Below, piece by piece: positions 14,834 to 17,451 of a stretch of DNA of 17,451 bases. The notes beneath the pieces are model-generated. The model was given only the letters and a program-made list of their open reading frames with translations, was not told the DNA's origin and did no database searches. The stretch spans positions 1-17,451 of the forward strand of contig CAJTQO010000019.1 of NCBI GenBank assembly GCA_910578405.1, in the 5' to 3' direction. The stretch comes from an uncultured Lachnospiraceae bacterium. GTDB lineage: Bacteria > Bacillota > Clostridia > Lachnospirales > Lachnospiraceae. Position numbers and translations under genes: made by a program. Within the stretch, counting starts at the first letter, position 1, and every line of letters begins with the position of its first letter.

Positions 14834-15349
14834 ATGGAAATGAATCAAAACGGGCCTGACGGCTATAATAGCCCCAATCCAGGCAACCAGAATTTTAACG
14901 GTTTTAACAACTACAACGATTACAACAAGCAGCCTATTCCAAATGGCGGTTATCCGCCCACGTACCGGAGGCCGGGAAACAGTTTCTCTATGGCTGCGCT
15001 TGTTATGGGGATACTGGCCATAATATCCACTATGATATTCCCCATCTACCTGCCTTTCTTTTTAGGCAGTCTGGCCATATTGTTTGCCCTGCTTTCCAAG
15101 GGCAGCGCCAAGAAGTTTTCCACCCAGGCATTAGCGGGCGTTACCTGCGGGACGGTGGGCATCGGGCTGAATGTGGCCGTTTTTGCTGCCGCCATCTTCT
15201 TCCTGCTTTCCCAGCCGGAGCTTATGCGGGAGGCGGGCGCTATGTACGACGATATGGTGGAACAGATGTATGGCGTTCCTTCCGAAGACATATTAGGGGA
15301 ATCTATGGAAGATATGATGAAGGAGCTTTTCCCTTCCAACGAAGATTAA
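14834..15349 (+). CDS. DUF4190-like small membrane protein
   Basis: This 171-aa protein has a disordered N-terminus (1-48) rich in Asn, Gly, Pro and Tyr, then two or three hydrophobic segments (about 50-87, in SMAALVMGILAIIS, and 100-125) and an acidic, methionine-rich C-terminus. This layout matches the DUF4190-type proteins common in Lachnospiraceae, of unknown function. AGGAGG sits 6 nt before the start, behind a good sigma-70-type promoter, and a terminator follows at 15384-15419, so it may be largely monocistronic. Confidence 0.7.
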   Translation: MEMNQNGPDGYNSPNPGNQNFNGFNNYNDYNKQPIPNGGYPPTYRRPGNSFSMAALVMGILAIISTMIFPIYLPFFLGSLAILFALLSKGSAKKFSTQALAGVTCGTVGIGLNVAVFAAAIFFLLSQPELMREAGAMYDDMVEQMYGVPSEDILGESMEDMMKELFPSNED

Positions 15350-15383
15350 CCTAACGAGGATTAACCGGAGCCAGGTAAGGAAA

Positions 15384-15419
15384 GCGATGATGAATCGGTT
15401 TGTTTCATCACGCATTTTT
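15384..15419 (+). terminator. Rho-independent terminator after the DUF4190-like gene
   Basis: GCGATGATGAA (15384-15394) pairs with TTTCATCACGC (15403-15413), with one bulged A, and is followed by ATTTTT at 15414-15419. It lies 34 nt after the stop of the upstream gene. Confidence 0.75.
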
Positions 15420-15462
15420 CCATAAAAAAATGTAGGCATCCATGCCACAGAAAGGAGCTTTT

Positions 15463-16002
15463 ATGAGCGGAATCAGTCCTATCAGCCCAGTCGGCGCAGC
15501 GGGAAGCGTTTACCCAATCTCCGGCGCCGGCAGATACAACTACTACAACTACAACTTATACCAGAATGCAGCAGACGGGGAGGCTTCCGGCATTACCCGC
15601 AACCCGGGCGAATCCACCCAAAAAACCCCCGGGAAGAAATCTTCCCCGGCGGAATGCGAAACCTGCAGCAACCGCAAATACCAGGATGGTTCGGATGAAA
15701 TGGTTTCCTTTAAGTCCGCTACGCACATTTCACCGCAGGCGGCGGCTTCCGCCGTCCGTTCCCATGAGCAGGAGCATGTGTCCAACGCTTATAAGAAAGC
15801 GGCAAAGGATAACGGCAAAGTTATTTCCGCCAATGTAGCCATCCACACTGCCGTCTGCCCGGAATGCGGACGCAGCTATGTGTCAGGCGGCACTACCAAA
15901 ACCCAGATTAAATACCGCAATGAGGAAAATCCATACCAGAAAAACTTAAAGGCTACCGACGCCCTCAAATATACCGGCATGAATCTGGATATGGCAGTGT
16001 AA
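15463..16002 (+). CDS. SprA-related putative metalloprotease
   Basis: This 179-aa protein has a low-complexity N-terminus rich in Gly, Ser, Asn and Tyr, a CETC pair (65-68), RKYQDGS and an HEQEH sequence at 101-105 fitting the zinc-protease consensus HExxH. A CPEC pair (132-135) follows. This combination matches the SprA-related family of putative metalloproteases. There is no clear signal peptide. Met at 15463 is chosen because AAAGGAG lies 5 nt upstream; an in-frame ATG at 15442 lacks this. Activity has not been shown for most family members, so protease function is inferred from the motif only. Confidence 0.75.
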   Translation: MSGISPISPVGAAGSVYPISGAGRYNYYNYNLYQNAADGEASGITRNPGESTQKTPGKKSSPAECETCSNRKYQDGSDEMVSFKSATHISPQAAASAVRSHEQEHVSNAYKKAAKDNGKVISANVAIHTAVCPECGRSYVSGGTTKTQIKYRNEENPYQKNLKATDALKYTGMNLDMAV

Positions 16003-16035
16003 TATCCCTAACTCAGGATTGGAGACTTTTATTCT

Positions 16036-16788
16036 ATGAACAAATATAAATCATCCGCCGAACTAAAAGGCATGGCAAAAGAACAGTTATTCGGCTCCTA
16101 TGGCGTTGCCATAGGGGCATCCCTGTTAGTGGGTTTTATTATGATCTGCATCCTTTTTCTTCTGCAGATTTTTAACTCAATTACCACAGGCGGCGTTATT
16201 TCAACCCCACAACTTATTATTTCTTATCTGATTGGTTTCATCCTCAGCCTGTTCACCGGGATATTCGCTTCCGGCGAGGCATTTTTTTATTTAAAAATCA
16301 CCTGCGGGCAGCCGGTGGCGGTAAGCGATATTTTTTATGGTTTTAAAGTGTATCCGGACAAAGCGCTGCTTATCCAGCTTGTGCGCAGCATAATCAGTTA
16401 TCTCTGCCAGGCGCCAATCGTGGTATTCTACAATTTGTTCTACACGCATCCGCAGAATGCCTCCTACCTGTTTTTGATGTCTCTGTCCGCCGTTATCGGT
16501 TCCACTGTGACGATTGTGTTAAGCCTGATGTTTTCCCAGGCATTTTTCCTGTTGCAGGACTTTCCCCAATATACGGCAAAAGAACTGCTGAATATGAGCC
16601 ATCGCATCATGAAAGGACACAAGGGGCGCCTGTTTTATATCTGCATCAGCTTTATCCCGCTCTATCTTCTTTCCATGCTGTCCTGCGGGCTTGCCGTTTT
16701 ATGGATTGAGCCATATTCCAACACGGTCATGGCTAACTTTTATATGGATTTGATGAGGCAGCGAGACCCGGAAAATCCGGAAAACTAA
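16036..16788 (+). CDS. DUF975 family multi-pass membrane protein
   Basis: This 250-aa hydrophobic protein begins with the family-typical lysine-rich helix (SSAELKGMAKEQLFG) and has about five membrane segments (near 22-46, 58-80, 110-135, 142-175 and 198-225). In the family the segment after TM2 is FYLK, as here, and a short ASGEAFFYLK motif is present. DUF975 proteins are common in Clostridia; their function is unknown. GGAG lies 11 nt before the start, a weak spacing, and 33 nt separate it from the previous gene, so the two are probably co-transcribed. Confidence 0.8.
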   Translation: MNKYKSSAELKGMAKEQLFGSYGVAIGASLLVGFIMICILFLLQIFNSITTGGVISTPQLIISYLIGFILSLFTGIFASGEAFFYLKITCGQPVAVSDIFYGFKVYPDKALLIQLVRSIISYLCQAPIVVFYNLFYTHPQNASYLFLMSLSAVIGSTVTIVLSLMFSQAFFLLQDFPQYTAKELLNMSHRIMKGHKGRLFYICISFIPLYLLSMLSCGLAVLWIEPYSNTVMANFYMDLMRQRDPENPEN

Positions 16789-16806
16789 AAAGGAGCGACA
16801 GACGAA

Positions 16807-17451
16807 ATGCCAAACAAAATAAGCCTGAGTGCCAAACAGATATCTATTGTCCTAACGGTTCTTTTCATCCTTTCCCTGCTTCCCATCCTATGCGTTGGCT
16901 TCTACAGCCATCCATGCGCGGATGATTTCTCCTATGCATCCGCAACCAGGAAAGTATGGCTGGAGAGCCATTCCGTCTGGCAGACATTAAAAGAAGCGGC
17001 AGCCACCTCCGCCAGCCGTTACCAGACTTGGCAGGGGACTTTTACTTCCATCTTTTTCATGGCTTTGCAGCCTGCCATATGGACGGAACAGGCTTACGCC
17101 GTCACTCCGTTTCTTATGGCAGGCATTTTGTGCCTGTCCGTCTGTTACCTGACTCATGTCCTTGTGACGCAATATCTAAAAGGCTCCCGCCCGGAAAGCG
17201 CAGTCCTTTCCCTTCTCCTCTTATTTGCCTCCATCCAGTGTATGGTCGGCAAAACAGACGCCTTTTTCTGGTACAATGGCTCCGTCCACTACATTGTCCC
17301 CTTTTCCTTCTTTCTGCTTATGATTGGCGCCTTGCTCTCCGCCTTTCTCTCTTCCGGGAAAGCAAAAATACGCAAACTCGCCTTTGCCTCCCTATGCGCT
17401 TTATTCGTGGGCGGCGGAAATTACGTGAGCGGCCTGGTTGCCTGCGTCTGC
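16807..17451 (+). CDS. DUF6056-like multi-pass membrane protein, 5' part (truncated by window edge)
   Basis: The frame is open from ATG 16807 to the window end, so only the first 215 residues are visible. AGGAG lies about 12 nt upstream and the gene begins 18 nt after the DUF975 stop. The N-terminus has a membrane helix followed by the sequence FYSHPCADDFSYA, and a WYNGSVHYIVPFS segment lies near residue 160. I recognise these as the DUF6056 pattern of glycosyltransferase-like polytopic membrane proteins. At least four further membrane segments follow. A role in cell-surface glycan assembly is plausible but not shown. Confidence 0.65.
   Translation, partial: MPNKISLSAKQISIVLTVLFILSLLPILCVGFYSHPCADDFSYASATRKVWLESHSVWQTLKEAAATSASRYQTWQGTFTSIFFMALQPAIWTEQAYAVTPFLMAGILCLSVCYLTHVLVTQYLKGSRPESAVLSLLLLFASIQCMVGKTDAFFWYNGSVHYIVPFSFFLLMIGALLSAFLSSGKAKIRKLAFASLCALFVGGGNYVSGLVACVC

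Overview
The window looks like a chromosomal segment of a Gram-positive gut-type Clostridium, most likely Lachnospiraceae. This is inferred from the strong AGGAGG-type ribosome binding sites, the set of small membrane families (DUF4190-like, DUF975, DUF6056-like), a SprA-related HExxH protein, a Tex protein and an HNH-bearing group II intron. No rRNA, tRNA or CRISPR array was seen.

Layout. (1) 1-810, + strand: the 3' part of a group II intron, with the end of its reverse transcriptase/maturase (1-729), a canonical 34-nt domain V (736-769) and domain VI ending at about 810. (2) 811-10882, - strand: a long collinear surface-polysaccharide operon. In transcription order it holds a degenerate serine-recombinase-like DNA-binding protein, an IspD-like nucleotidyltransferase, GmhA phosphoheptose isomerase, an NAD-dependent sugar epimerase, a fused cytidylyltransferase-PfkB kinase (HldE-like, domains in reversed order), a possible 29-aa ORF, a WcbI-type acetyltransferase split by a 10-G tract, two radical SAM/SPASM-type enzymes, the two halves of a split transketolase, and a SAM methyltransferase cut by the intron. 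(3) 10883-11220: a regulatory interval with two AAAAAGTATACTTTTT palindromes, two divergent promoter candidates and a hairpin terminator. (4) 11221-14584, - strand: a polysaccharide deacetylase and Tex. (5) 14834-17451, + strand: four genes (DUF4190-like, SprA-like, DUF975, partial DUF6056-like) behind a promoter back-to-back with that of tex.

How the genes may work together (inference). Transketolase can supply sedoheptulose 7-phosphate, GmhA isomerises it to a mannoheptose phosphate, the kinase and nucleotidyltransferase domains activate it, and the epimerase, radical SAM enzymes, WcbI-type acetyltransferase and methyltransferase could decorate it. This resembles the logic of Gram-negative 6-deoxyheptan capsules (wcb genes of Burkholderia) in a Gram-positive. 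No glycosyltransferase, flippase, polymerase or GmhB phosphatase lies in the window, so the locus probably continues beyond the intron.

Three features suggest that output of the locus is switched or has decayed. The G tract leaves the acetyltransferase out of frame by one base, the methyltransferase is cut by an antisense group II intron, and the first gene is a recombinase fold without its catalytic residues, next to paired palindromes. By eye, the 811-7866 part is clearly richer in A+T than 7867-9490 and tex, which suggests a mosaic, partly imported locus.
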